From assembly GCA_903907075.1 (NCBI GenBank), contig CAIVMQ010000034.1:1-64000 (forward strand): 64,000 nucleotides of DNA, given 5' to 3'. The stretch comes from an uncultured Bacteroidia bacterium (lineage in GTDB: Bacteria > Bacteroidota > Bacteroidia > Bacteroidales > Prolixibacteraceae). The notes beneath the pieces are model-generated. The model saw nothing but the letters and a program-made list of their open reading frames with translations, did not search any database and had not been told where the DNA came from. Shown here one piece after another: positions 17,550 through 26,887 of this stretch (position 1 is the first letter of the stretch; every line of letters starts with the position of its first letter). The position numbers and the translations under genes were made by a program.

Positions 17550-18656
17550 TTACATTAAAGAGATTTGTCCGGCAGTAACCAGAAAAATATGATAATCTGC
17601 TCCTCCTGCTTCCCGTATTATTCCATCCAGATGTTCTCTGTTGGTATCGGTAATAAATATCTGACCGAAATTATTCTCTGACACGAGTTTAACAATCTGA
17701 CCCACTCTCGAGCTATCAAGTTTATCGAAAATATCATCCAACAAAAGAATAGGTTTTACGCTATTTACGGATTGTATAAAATCGAATTGTGCAAATTTAA
17801 GTGAGATTAGATAGGTCTTATTTTGTCCTTGTGAACCCAATTTTTTAATTGGGAAATCATCAATCTTTAATTCAAGGTCATCTTTATGGATCCCTACCGA
17901 AGTATATTGCAAAACAGAATCTTTAGAAACCGACTCTTTGAGCTGAGTTCTAAAGTCATTATCTTTGAGCTGAGACTGATATTCAAGCTTAACCAGCTCA
18001 TTCCCCTGGCAGATAAAGTTATAATATTTCTGAAAAACCGGAAGTAGCGCGTCGAGAAATTCGACCCTTTTTTTATATATTTTCTCTCCTGTAACAATTA
18101 ACTGTTCATTCCATACTTCGAGGCTATCTGCATCAAATTGATGGTTTTGCGCAAAATATTTCAAGAGGTTGTTACGTTGAAGCAGTGCCCGGTTATATTT
18201 AAGCAACCAATCTAGATATTGACGGTCATATTGTGAGATCACGCTATCCATAAATCGGCGCCTCTCTTCACTACCCCCTTGAATAAGTGCAGAATCAGCC
18301 GGAGATATCATAACCAGAGGGACTAATCCAATATGGTCAGATAGTCGTTCATACTCTTTTTTATTACGTCTAAAAATCTTTTTATTTCCCGACTTAAACC
18401 CGCAATAAATATCTTCCGGTTCTCCATTATGGTCATATTTACCTTGAATAACAAAAAAATCTTCGTCGTGACGTACATTTTGGCTATCGGGTAGATTAAA
18501 GCAACTCTTGCAAAAAGAGAGATAATAAAGGCAATCTAGCAGATTAGTCTTCCCTACCCCATTGTTTCCGATAAAGCAATTAAGCTTTGAAGAAAACTGT
18601 AAGTCAGCCTGAATAAGGTTTTTATAATTAACAACAGCAAGATTCCGGATAAACAT
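17550..18656 (-). CDS. recF: DNA replication and repair protein RecF
   Basis: SMC-like ATPase that loads RecA at ssDNA gaps together with RecO and RecR. The 368-residue protein has Walker A GNNGVGKT at 30-37, the ABC-type signature region (KKLGSQGQNKTYLISLKFAQ) near 270-290, and Walker B LLLDDIFDKLD near 305. The length is normal. It is first in a run with DUF721, nspC and the AcpH-like gene. A promoter matching the Bacteroidota consensus lies just upstream. Confidence 0.95.
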   Translation of the reverse strand: MFIRNLAVVNYKNLIQADLQFSSKLNCFIGNNGVGKTNLLDCLYYLSFCKSCFNLPDSQNVRHDEDFFVIQGKYDHNGEPEDIYCGFKSGNKKIFRRNKKEYERLSDHIGLVPLVMISPADSALIQGGSEERRRFMDSVISQYDRQYLDWLLKYNRALLQRNNLLKYFAQNHQFDADSLEVWNEQLIVTGEKIYKKRVEFLDALLPVFQKYYNFICQGNELVKLEYQSQLKDNDFRTQLKESVSKDSVLQYTSVGIHKDDLELKIDDFPIKKLGSQGQNKTYLISLKFAQFDFIQSVNSVKPILLLDDIFDKLDSSRVGQIVKLVSENNFGQIFITDTNREHLDGIIREAGGADYHIFLVTAGQISLM

Positions 18657-18682
18657 CGGCTTATTTTGATTTTTAGCAGTTA

Positions 18683-18713
18683 CAAATTTAACCTTTTTAT
18701 TTGGCGCACGAAA
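18683..18713 (-). promoter_or_regulatory. Promoter of recF
   Basis: On the minus strand, TTTC (18710-18713) and TAAATTTG (18683-18690) are separated by 19 nt. This matches the Bacteroidota TTTG-N19-TAnnTTTG pattern with one mismatch. The -7 element lies 26 nt before the recF start codon. Confidence 0.55.
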
Positions 18714-18939
18714 CCAATATCAAGGTTAGGAAATAAAAAATAACTATCCCATTTAAATGAAATAAAACAAACCAACAAATTAATAGAAAGGGAGTTAAAA
18801 CAGATAGTCTGAATTTTAAATAGATTCAAAAAGATGTTTATAAACAATCTACAAAAAGAAGATAATCCGTTGAATCAGTGATATCATCGCAGAAAAGAAT
18901 ATTTATATTTAAAAATGGCTGTGGTTTAGGAAAAACGGT

Positions 18940-18948
18940 TATTTTTGC
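18940..18948 (+). promoter_or_regulatory. -7 promoter element of the TPR gene
   Basis: TATTTTTGC is a full match to TAnnTTTGC and lies 43 nt before the start of the TPR membrane protein. A convincing -33 TTTG is not seen. Confidence 0.5.
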
Positions 18949-18991
18949 ATTCAAATTGGAAAAAAGGAAAATCTATAAGAGCTAAAATATT

Positions 18992-19675
18992 ATGACTACG
19001 GAAAAAAGCCCAAAACCTCTTGAGAATCTGGAGGAAGTTGAACATGCATTGACAACTGCAGAGAGATTCTTTGAAGCCAATTCAAAGATTATTACACTAA
19101 TTTTTGGAGGAGCCGTTCTTATTGCAATGCTATTGCTGGTAACACACCGCTTTTACTCCCTTCCAAGAGAGGCTAAGGCGAAAGAGCAAATATTTGCAGC
19201 AGAGCAGTATTTCGAAAAAGACTCTTTTAAACTTGCCCTCAACGGCGATGGTAATTTTCCTGGCTTTCTGGATATTATTAACGATTACGGTAGAACAAAA
19301 TCGGGTAAATTAGCCGTTTATTATGCCGGAATATCAAATCTACACTTAGGGAAGTACAAAGAAGCCATTGACTATCTTGAAGATTTCAAAACCGACGACC
19401 TTCTTCTTGGACCTGTTGCTCTTGGTGCCACTGGTGATGCATACAGTGAACTTGGGAATAGAGAAAAAGCGGTTAAGCTTTATCTTAAAGCTGCAGAGCT
19501 TAGTCCTAATGCATTCACATCACCACTCTATTATCTGAAAGCCGGAATCATTTATGAGGCTTTAGGAAAAAAAGAGAGTGCCTTAGAAGCCTATAAAAAT
19601 ATTAAAGATAAATATTCAGAAACCGAACAAGGGAGAACTATCGATAAATATATTGCTCGCATAAAAGCAAATTAA
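18992..19675 (+). CDS. Membrane-anchored tetratricopeptide-repeat protein (YfgM-like)
   Basis: A 227-residue protein with a cytoplasmic N-terminal tail, one transmembrane helix (about 33-52), and a periplasmic region with TPR helices from about 100. Clear repeat units are KLAVYYAGISNLHLGKYKEA, ALGATGDAYSELGNREKA and YYLKAGIIYEALGKKESA. This layout matches YfgM-type ancillary proteins that bind the Sec translocon and periplasmic chaperones in other bacteria. In Bacteroidota the gene is widespread but not well studied, so the partner is not known. A terminator follows. Confidence 0.85.
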   Translation: MTTEKSPKPLENLEEVEHALTTAERFFEANSKIITLIFGGAVLIAMLLLVTHRFYSLPREAKAKEQIFAAEQYFEKDSFKLALNGDGNFPGFLDIINDYGRTKSGKLAVYYAGISNLHLGKYKEAIDYLEDFKTDDLLLGPVALGATGDAYSELGNREKAVKLYLKAAELSPNAFTSPLYYLKAGIIYEALGKKESALEAYKNIKDKYSETEQGRTIDKYIARIKAN

Positions 19676-19693
19676 TCGGTCAAAAAACTTAAC

Positions 19694-19727
19694 AAATCCT
19701 CTTCGTTTATTCGGGGAGGATTTTTTT
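19694..19727 (+). terminator. Terminator after the TPR gene
   Basis: AAATCCTC at 19694-19701 pairs with GAGGATTT at 19716-19723 around a 14-nt loop and is followed by a T run to 19727. This is a standard Rho-independent terminator 18 nt past the stop codon. Confidence 0.8.
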
Positions 19728-19776
19728 AATTTTACTAATTTCCCCCTTCAACTAAACAGCAAATACTTTAAATCAG

Positions 19777-20229
19777 ATGATCATCGACAGAATCGAGAAT
19801 GCCTATAGATATTATTCTCTGGCCTCAGGGATAGCAGACGCATTTGAGCATCTTAAAAATACCGATTTATCTGGTGTTACTCCCGGAAGTTATCCCATCG
19901 TTAAAGATAAAATCAGAATGCTTGTTTTCGATTCGGAACAAGTAAATACCGACCGGATTAAATTAGAGGGGCACCGCAAAAATATAGATGTGCAGTGCTG
20001 GATCCACGGCTCTGAATTAATGGGATATGCTTCACTTGAGTCTCAACAGCTTCTCGAACCATTTAATGAGGAAAAAGATTATGGAAATTATGCCGATGAG
20101 GCCTCGTTTAGCCGGTTTGTGCCAGGAATGTTTGCAATTTATTTCCCCACAGATCTCCATACTGCTGTTGCTGATGAGCAATGTAACTCTGCCGTTCGAA
20201 AGATTGTTTATAAAGTAACTATCGAGTAG
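19777..20229 (+). CDS. YhcH/YjgK/YiaL family protein
   Basis: A 150-residue single-domain beta-barrel (cupin-like) protein. Family features are the conserved EGHRKNIDVQCWIHGSE segment, with a metal-binding-type histidine and glutamate, and GMFAIYFPTDLHTA near 115-128. Members occur in sialic-acid and sugar-acid catabolic operons (for example E. coli YhcH, YiaL) and are proposed to be sugar isomerases or anomerases. Here no sugar pathway genes are adjacent, so the substrate is unknown. It converges on the SulP transporter gene. Confidence 0.85.
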   Translation: MIIDRIENAYRYYSLASGIADAFEHLKNTDLSGVTPGSYPIVKDKIRMLVFDSEQVNTDRIKLEGHRKNIDVQCWIHGSELMGYASLESQQLLEPFNEEKDYGNYADEASFSRFVPGMFAIYFPTDLHTAVADEQCNSAVRKIVYKVTIE

Positions 20230-20258
20230 TTAGCTTATTTTGCAACAACCTAGATTCC

Positions 20259-21923
20259 TTATTTTGATCGGAATATTTTTTTCTTCTCAAGTTCAGCTGT
20301 TGCCTTGATTACTGCTTCGCCAAAATTATCGCATACTAACTCGCGCCCTATTAAATCGGCGAGGCCGCAAGCCACAAGTGTTTCTCGCACTTCGGGGCGC
20401 ACTCCTGAAAGAACAATTGTCACCTTTCGTATTCTAAAGTCCTTGATAACCTCCTGAAAATTAAGAACTCCTGTTGAATCGATAAATGGGACGTACCTCA
20501 TTCTCAATATTAACACGTGCGAATCCCCACCGGCGATCTCTTTTAATGCCTCCTTATATGATTGAGCGGCACCAAAAAAAAACGGCCCAGTAATCTCATA
20601 TACGTCAACACCCACAGGTAGCGCAGAGTAATTCTCAAGAATATCAGTATCCAGATCTACCAATTCGATATTACTAAGCTGCGACATTCGTTGCATAAAT
20701 AACATTGCCGAAAAAACCATCCCAACTTCTATTGCCACAGTAAGGTCGACAAAAACAGTTAAAAGAAATGAGGTAAGCAATACGAGCACGTCGTACTTTG
20801 AACCTTTAACAATGGCTCTAAATGAACGCCATTCAGACATATTATACGCCACAACAATCAAAATACCGGCTAAACAAGGCATCGGGATGAGTGCTGCCCA
20901 CTTACTGAAAATAAACATAATTAGTAATAATGTAATAGCATGTACTATTCCGGCAATAGGTGTTTTGGCGCCATTTTTAATATTTGTTGCCGTCCGGGCA
21001 ATAGCTCCTGTGGCTGGAATACCTCCAAAAAACGGCGTAAAAATATTAGCTATTCCTTGAGCAATAAGCTCGGTATTGGACCGGTGACTTCCACTAGTCA
21101 TCCCATCGGCAACAACGGCAGAGAGGAGCGATTCAATCGCACAAAGAATTGCAATCGTAAATGCGGGCTGAATATACTCCCGAAGTAATCCCCATTCAAG
21201 ATGGGGCAATTGGAAACTTATCGTATTGGGAATTTCACCGAAGACAGAGTGTATTGTTTGAACCGGGAGTTTAAAGATTGTAACTACCGCTGTTGTAAGA
21301 ATAATTGCCAGTAGAGAACCGGGTATTTTTTTAATCAAGGAACTGCTATAGATGGTTATAAAAATGGTAATTCCCGTTATAATCAGTGCATAGCTGTTTG
21401 CATTTCCGAAATTTGAGAAATATGCAATCCACTTCCCTGCAAAATCTGCCGGAATTTTATGGCTTAACTCAAGACCAAGAGCGTCTTTAATTTGTGTAGA
21501 AAAGATTATTAAGGCTATTCCGCTGGTAAATCCAACGACCAATGGGTGTGGAATAAATTTAATGATGACCCCTAAACGCAAAAGTCCAAATCCGATAAGC
21601 ATAACTCCGGCCATCATGGTTGAGATCATCAACCCATCTAGACCATATTTCTGAAGAATTCCATAAACAATAACGATAAAGGCACCTGTAGGGCCTCCAA
21701 TCTGAAATCGACTTCCCCCTAATAGAGAGATGATTAATCCGGCTATTATAGCAGTTACCAGCCCTTTATCGGGGGCTAATCCGGATGCAACAGCAAAGGC
21801 AATAGCCAGAGGAAGGGCAACAATACCAACAATAATTCCGGCAATTAAGTCTTTTTGAAACAGCTGCCTGCTATATCCTTGCAGAAGAACGATATAGAGC
21901 TTTGGTTTAAAAACAGAATTCAT
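20259..21923 (-). CDS. SulP family anion transporter with STAS domain
   Basis: A 554-residue inner-membrane protein (SLC26/SulP). The N-terminal segment LIAGIIVGIVALPLAIAFAVASGLAP is the family signature. About 10-14 helices follow, with GGSRFQIGGPTGAFIV near 70-85 and FFGGIPATGAIARTATNIKNGA near 295. A C-terminal STAS domain occupies about 440-545 and contains the VPFIDSTGVLNF motif near its predicted phosphorylation-type site. Relatives move sulfate, bicarbonate or dicarboxylates. There is no carbonic anhydrase or sulfur-assimilation gene nearby to decide the substrate. Confidence 0.9.
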   Translation of the reverse strand: MNSVFKPKLYIVLLQGYSRQLFQKDLIAGIIVGIVALPLAIAFAVASGLAPDKGLVTAIIAGLIISLLGGSRFQIGGPTGAFIVIVYGILQKYGLDGLMISTMMAGVMLIGFGLLRLGVIIKFIPHPLVVGFTSGIALIIFSTQIKDALGLELSHKIPADFAGKWIAYFSNFGNANSYALIITGITIFITIYSSSLIKKIPGSLLAIILTTAVVTIFKLPVQTIHSVFGEIPNTISFQLPHLEWGLLREYIQPAFTIAILCAIESLLSAVVADGMTSGSHRSNTELIAQGIANIFTPFFGGIPATGAIARTATNIKNGAKTPIAGIVHAITLLLIMFIFSKWAALIPMPCLAGILIVVAYNMSEWRSFRAIVKGSKYDVLVLLTSFLLTVFVDLTVAIEVGMVFSAMLFMQRMSQLSNIELVDLDTDILENYSALPVGVDVYEITGPFFFGAAQSYKEALKEIAGGDSHVLILRMRYVPFIDSTGVLNFQEVIKDFRIRKVTIVLSGVRPEVRETLVACGLADLIGRELVCDNFGEAVIKATAELEKKKIFRSK

Positions 21924-22082
21924 TTGGGAGAAAATTTATCTTGTAAACTTAACCTATAAACGGTTAAAGAACCCATTAATATTTAGCTAAATTTGATCTT
22001 ATTTTGATATTAATTCTGAAAAATAGAATCTCCGAAAGGATAACCTATTTTTACACCTCTAATCATAAATAAATTAGCGATT

Positions 22083-22355
22083 ATGGCCCTTGTCTTACTC
22101 TGGATGATATTAGGAATAGCTATTGGATTAACACTTTCCAATTATGCTGGACTACTAAAAATAAACGATCGCTTACTTAATCTGGCAATCTATGCCTTAT
22201 TACTTCTTTTAGGTATTTCAATTGGATCGAATGAGAAAATCATAACCAATTTTTATGGATTGGGAGTTCAGGCTTTGGTAATAGCCTCTGGGGCAATTGG
22301 GGGGAGCGTTTTGGTAAGTTGGATGGTATACAGGTTATTTTTCCATATTAAATAA
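22083..22355 (+). CDS. LysO-type exporter, N-terminal half (separate subunit)
   Basis: A 90-residue protein with three predicted transmembrane helices. It corresponds to the first part of the one-piece E. coli lysine exporter LysO (YbjE, about 300 residues); the LLLLLGISIGSNEKII segment matches the family. The stop and the next start share TAATG, so the two halves are translated in tandem and presumably assemble together. A split LysO is common in Bacteroidota, so this is not taken as a frameshift. Confidence 0.75.
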   Translation: MALVLLWMILGIAIGLTLSNYAGLLKINDRLLNLAIYALLLLLGISIGSNEKIITNFYGLGVQALVIASGAIGGSVLVSWMVYRLFFHIK

Positions 22356-22960
22356 TGAAAGCGCTTATAATCCCTGCATTCTTTGTGACCGGAATCCTAC
22401 TCGGCATTTCAGGTAAACTACCCGACTCCCTGATTTCAGATGATTTGAGTACGCTAGCGCTTAGTATATTGCTATTTTTAGCCGGGGTTGGAATTGGGGC
22501 AGACAGGAAATCCTGGAATGTTATCCGGTCAATACACCTTAAAATAGTTCTGGTACCAGTAGGAATAATGTTGGGTACATTAGCCGGGACACTAGTAACA
22601 TCCTTACTATTGCCAACACTAAGTTTACGAGAGATATTAGCTGTAGGATCAGGATTTGGATATTACAGTCTTTCAAGTATTTTTATTACTAAATTACACG
22701 GTGAGACACTAGGACTTGTGGCACTCTTGTCAAATATGTTCAGAGAAATATTGACTATTCTTCTAACACCTATCCTTGTAAAATATTTTGGAAACCTTGC
22801 CGCCATAGCTGCAGGAGGAGCAACATCTATGGACACTACCTTACCGGTGATTATCAAATATTCAGGAAAGGAATATGCGATTATCTCACTTTTCAGCGGA
22901 ATAACATTAACTATTCTTGTCCCCTTTTTAGTCACCTTCTTTCTTACAGTAGGGAGATAG
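22355..22960 (+). CDS. lysO: LysO-type lysine exporter, C-terminal half
   Basis: A 201-residue inner-membrane protein with six or so helices. It carries the family core: LFLAGVGIGADRKSW, GSGFGYYSLSSIFITKLHG (with polar residues in a membrane segment), the acidic residue in NMFREILTILLTP, and GGATSMDTTLPVI, which in LysO is implicated in transport. It should export lysine or the toxic analogue thialysine, driven by the proton gradient. It is co-translated with the upstream 90-residue half. The substrate is inferred from the family. Confidence 0.82.
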   Translation: MKALIIPAFFVTGILLGISGKLPDSLISDDLSTLALSILLFLAGVGIGADRKSWNVIRSIHLKIVLVPVGIMLGTLAGTLVTSLLLPTLSLREILAVGSGFGYYSLSSIFITKLHGETLGLVALLSNMFREILTILLTPILVKYFGNLAAIAAGGATSMDTTLPVIIKYSGKEYAIISLFSGITLTILVPFLVTFFLTVGR

Positions 22961-23022
22961 CAAAAAGAGGATTTTTCAAAGTATAATAACCATTAAATCC
23001 TGACAAGAAAGCAAAGTGCAGA

Positions 23023-23505
23023 TTAATTTTCGTAAAATGCGTCTGCTCCGGGATAGAAATAGGTTTCTGAAGCCTTTTGCGGATTAAAAAGGAAATATTT
23101 AATCAAAGCTGAAGCACATAACTTACCATCATTGCCTATTAATTCAGCTTTAACAAGGGCTATTCGCGTTCCAGATTCTACAATAGTGGCCCTAAGTGTG
23201 ATCTCCCCTGAGCTGATTAACACTGGACGGCGATACGAAATCTCCATTGAAGAGGTTACACCCGCAGTTTTGCAGCGCAGCTGAACGGCCCAATTTCCAA
23301 TCTCATCAAGCATCGTCGCCTGAATACCACCATGAAGAACATCCATAAATCCTTCATACCCTTTTTGAGGTAACCATTTGGAAATAACGGCATCCCCCTC
23401 ATCCCAAAATTCAAGCTTAAGTCCCATTGTGTTGTTGGGTGAGCATCCAAAGCAGTGGTATGACTCCCTTCCTGATTGAACATATGGATTTCGTATTTTT
23501 CTCAC
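23023..23505 (-). CDS. PaaI-type hotdog-fold thioesterase
   Basis: A 160-residue protein with one hotdog domain. The YEGFMDVLHGGIQATMLDEIGNWA segment contains the HGG turn and the Asp/Glu of the central helix that form the active site in PaaI-like acyl-CoA thioesterases. The N-terminal CFGCSPNN motif (two Cys close together) is usual in this subgroup. The gap to the upstream RecB-like gene is 10 nt, so it is probably co-transcribed, though the two functions are unrelated. The acyl-CoA substrate is unknown. Confidence 0.85.
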   Translation of the reverse strand: MRKIRNPYVQSGRESYHCFGCSPNNTMGLKLEFWDEGDAVISKWLPQKGYEGFMDVLHGGIQATMLDEIGNWAVQLRCKTAGVTSSMEISYRRPVLISSGEITLRATIVESGTRIALVKAELIGNDGKLCASALIKYFLFNPQKASETYFYPGADAFYEN

Positions 23506-23515
23506 AATAAAAAAG

Positions 23516-26500
23516 TTATAAAATTTCGACTAACTCATTTTCAGATAAGTACCATAAGAAACCTTTAGGCTCAGGATACCCCATTTTGATAAAGTCTTTG
23601 AGATAACCGCGAACCTGAGCGTGATGAGTATCTGATTTCTCCCCCGTTTTATAGTCCAAGACAATTAGCTCATCCCCTTTAATCATAACCCGATCAGGGC
23701 GATGACGACTCTCTTTGCCACGTAAGATATCTCGTTCGTTAAAAACCTTCCAATCGCCGCTAAACCAAGATTTAAAAGGTTCATCAACAAGTACTTGTAG
23801 GATAATATCCTTGTATTGTGCCGCAGTTTGTGAATCAATCTTACCTTCTGAAAGTACCCTGTTTATTGAATTTGGCACATCCGACAGGGTAGATATCTTT
23901 TCAAATAATTCGTGCATTAATTTACCATGTCCGATACGTGACGATTTGCTTGAATCATTGAGTTCAAAATAAACATCACTATGAATCCGAAGTTTCAATC
24001 TTGACTGCTTGCCCGCCAAAATTAACTGATTTAACACTTTGTTGTCAGAACCGGTATTCAAAGTCGTATAGAGGACTTTCTTAAGTTCGCCAATCTCAAG
24101 CTTTTTAAGATCCGAGTTCCAAAATTCAGCTAGATTTATATATCTCTCGCGATCGATAGAATCTAAGAGAGGCACATTTTCTATCAAGCCTTGAATCAGG
24201 GAGGAGATATTTTTAAGGGGATTTATGGCGTATGGGCAAAATACGATTAAGGAGTTAATGGCACGGGTAAATGCAACGTACAACAGATTAAGATTATCGA
24301 CAAAACTATAGAGCATCTCGTGAAAATATGCTTCTGCAAATAAGGTTTGCTGCAATACCGAACCGTATTGCACCAGAACAAGATCCATCTGATCAAAAGG
24401 GGCCTGGGTAGGGTGGCACCATAAAAAGGGTGCTTTATTTGGTTTTGGAATTAAATCCCAATCACAAAAAGGGATAATAACGGTATGGAATTCTAATCCT
24501 TTGGATTTATGAATGGTAAGAATTGAGATTGCATTCTGACCTTCAGAGAGCGTAATACTCTTACTCTTGCCGGCAGCTTCCCACCAATCCAGAAAACCGG
24601 CTATTCCTCCCGACTCATCTCTTCCAAATTGAAGTACCAGATCGAGAAAGCCTTCGAGATAAACCAATTCACCCTTAATGTTGGTTAGTTGAAAATGCTT
24701 TGCAACTAAGCTCGCAAGTTCGAACAATGGCAAGCTAAGCAATGACGGATCAAAATCCGCATTCCCCGGCTCTCTAAACCATGGCTTAAATAAATCTGGA
24801 ACTGACTGATTTATTGTAACTAAATCATGAAGATTAGTTTTATCAGAGGCTTCCATTTCTCCATTTATTAGGGGTAATAAATAGGTATAGTAACCATAAA
24901 TTAGATCCGATTTTACAATATCATTAGTTCCTTGAGAAAAAAGGGTGAGAAAGTTAAGGATAAACCGTACTACTAACGACTGACTGATTAGCAATGAATC
25001 ATTAGAGATTACATCATAGCAATATGGGGAATCGGGATTACTTATTTTTCGGTTTAACAGTGCCTGTGCTACCTCCGCCCCTTCCCGTTTTTCCCGAACC
25101 AAGATGGCAATATCAGCAGGACGGACACCATTTTCCTGAACCAGTTCCAATTGCAGAATCATCAATTCAATAGCCGCTTCATGATAGGAACTCTTTTTCG
25201 TGGAGTGTTCTGATTCAATAAATTGTAATTTCACATATCCTTCTGCCTGAATTTTAACTGATAATTTCTGATAATGATCAGTATATGCCTGTAAGATAAT
25301 CCCTCTCATCTGTGTAAACTTATCATCAGCGTACCCCGAATTGGAGAGCGCAGTTTCAAAATCAGCATTTAGATTTTTGGAACATTCACTGAACAAGATA
25401 TTATTAAAGTCAATTACCGTTTTTGAACTTCTCCAGTTTGTATCTAATGGAATAACAGAAGTATCATAATGCGAAAAGTCTTTTTCGATCTGAGTGGCCA
25501 ATAAATTCCAGTCGCCATTACGCCATCGATAAATCGACTGTTTTACATCTCCAACGATAATATTTCGATTCCCTTCTGCCAGAGAGTTATCTATCAGTGG
25601 CTTAAAATTATGCCACTGTAAACGGGAGGTATCCTGAAATTCGTCAAGCATAAAATTCTGATATACAGATCCCATTTTTTCATATACAAATGGCGAATCA
25701 CTACCCGATATAACCTTACGCAGAAGCTGAGTAGAGTCATTTAACAAGACCAGATTTTTCTCTCTTGAGACCTCCTGAACCTTAAGGGCGATATCTGTTA
25801 AAAGTCCAAAAGAGAAGAGGTTGGCCATAATTACTTTAGCCGTATTAGCCAAAATCCCATCAGTTTGAATCAGAGAAATTGAATCAGACAGAAGTTGATT
25901 TAAACCATCCTCATATACCGATTCAAAGCGTTGCTTTAACTCAGGTGAATCGGTCCCTTTGTACCACGATTCCAGGTTATCGCAAGCATCTAAAGTGCGG
26001 GAACCGGGAAGTTGAAGGTTACCAAGAGATAATTTATTAAAGTGATTGGCAAAAGAGGATTTACCATATTTAAACTGATCAACGCTCAGCCCTTGAGAAG
26101 CGATTAAACCAAGACCCTGCTTGCCAATAGCGATCATCCGCTGTTCATAATCGTCGAAGATCTTTCTTAATTGCTGATTATACCCAGCCAGATAACTCTT
26201 ATCGGCAAGTTTGGCTAATAACGGTTCACTAAAAAGCTTAAATTCCTCTTTAAATAACTCTTTACCTCGACCGGTCAGGTCCTCTCTGAAATTCCAGCTC
26301 TTTCCCTCTTTAAGATTTTCATCTGCAAATTCCAGCATCCAGCTTCTTAATCCTTCATTTGAATCGATCTCAAGAAATAGCCGATCTACAGCTTCTTCAA
26401 GAACTATCTGTGAGTCGAGTTCTGTTCGAAAAGATCCATTTAAACGCATCTCGCGTGAAAAAGCTCTGATCACCCGTTGGAAAAAACTATCAATAGTGCT

Positions 26501-26812
26501 AACCGAGAACCGTGAGTAGTCGTGAAGGATTAATTTCAAAATCTTCTCCGCGGATAACCGTATCTGATCCTCAGTCTGCCGAAATTCAAACATTAGAAAC
26601 TCAAGATGTCCCGAAGATTTTCCTGAGGCCAAAGACGAGAGATCTTTTAAAATCCGATCCTTCATCTCGGCGGTGGCCTTATTTGTAAATGTTACTGCTA
26701 AAATATTTTTATACGCTGCCGGTCGCTGAAAAACCATTTTTAGGTATTCGCGTACGATCCGGAATGTTTTTCCGGAACCGGCTGAAGCTTTATAGATTTC
26801 TAAACTGGACAT
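23516..26812 (-). CDS. UvrD/RecB-family helicase-nuclease (AddA/RecB-like)
   Basis: A 1098-residue protein for processing double-strand DNA ends. It has superfamily 1 helicase motifs: Q-motif/Walker A KASAGSGKTFRI (8-19), motif Ia AVTFTNKATAEMKDRI (about 39-54), DEFQDTSRLQW (motif II) near 393, GDVKQSIYRWRNGDW near 424, TNWRSSKTVIDFN near 459, TIHKSKGLEF near 775 and LYVAFTRA near 860. A C-terminal RecB-type PD-(D/E)XK nuclease has RHRPDRVMI and LDYKTGEKS near 1045-1065. This order matches AddA/RecB. The AddB-like partner found beside it in many Bacteroidia is not in the window. Confidence 0.92.
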   Translation of the reverse strand: MSSLEIYKASAGSGKTFRIVREYLKMVFQRPAAYKNILAVTFTNKATAEMKDRILKDLSSLASGKSSGHLEFLMFEFRQTEDQIRLSAEKILKLILHDYSRFSVSTIDSFFQRVIRAFSREMRLNGSFRTELDSQIVLEEAVDRLFLEIDSNEGLRSWMLEFADENLKEGKSWNFREDLTGRGKELFKEEFKLFSEPLLAKLADKSYLAGYNQQLRKIFDDYEQRMIAIGKQGLGLIASQGLSVDQFKYGKSSFANHFNKLSLGNLQLPGSRTLDACDNLESWYKGTDSPELKQRFESVYEDGLNQLLSDSISLIQTDGILANTAKVIMANLFSFGLLTDIALKVQEVSREKNLVLLNDSTQLLRKVISGSDSPFVYEKMGSVYQNFMLDEFQDTSRLQWHNFKPLIDNSLAEGNRNIIVGDVKQSIYRWRNGDWNLLATQIEKDFSHYDTSVIPLDTNWRSSKTVIDFNNILFSECSKNLNADFETALSNSGYADDKFTQMRGIILQAYTDHYQKLSVKIQAEGYVKLQFIESEHSTKKSSYHEAAIELMILQLELVQENGVRPADIAILVREKREGAEVAQALLNRKISNPDSPYCYDVISNDSLLISQSLVVRFILNFLTLFSQGTNDIVKSDLIYGYYTYLLPLINGEMEASDKTNLHDLVTINQSVPDLFKPWFREPGNADFDPSLLSLPLFELASLVAKHFQLTNIKGELVYLEGFLDLVLQFGRDESGGIAGFLDWWEAAGKSKSITLSEGQNAISILTIHKSKGLEFHTVIIPFCDWDLIPKPNKAPFLWCHPTQAPFDQMDLVLVQYGSVLQQTLFAEAYFHEMLYSFVDNLNLLYVAFTRAINSLIVFCPYAINPLKNISSLIQGLIENVPLLDSIDRERYINLAEFWNSDLKKLEIGELKKVLYTTLNTGSDNKVLNQLILAGKQSRLKLRIHSDVYFELNDSSKSSRIGHGKLMHELFEKISTLSDVPNSINRVLSEGKIDSQTAAQYKDIILQVLVDEPFKSWFSGDWKVFNERDILRGKESRHRPDRVMIKGDELIVLDYKTGEKSDTHHAQVRGYLKDFIKMGYPEPKGFLWYLSENELVEIL

Positions 26813-26887
26813 TTAAATAGTGTAATTATAATTTAGTCGGGTAACCGAATAGTTATAAGCGATCTTCAAAAGAACCAAATAATAAAG

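Larger units (their letters stand above)
18657..18991. other. Divergent intergenic region between recF and the TPR gene
   Basis: 335 bases, very AT-rich, with no open frame worth calling. It carries the recF promoter near its left end and a -7 element for the TPR gene near its right end. Nothing else stands out. Confidence 0.6.

Noticed and set aside
22083-22960. Apparent frameshift splitting a LysO exporter gene
   Set aside because: The two parts are joined by a clean TAATG stop-start overlap and two-gene LysO is usual in Bacteroidota, so this is a natural two-subunit form.
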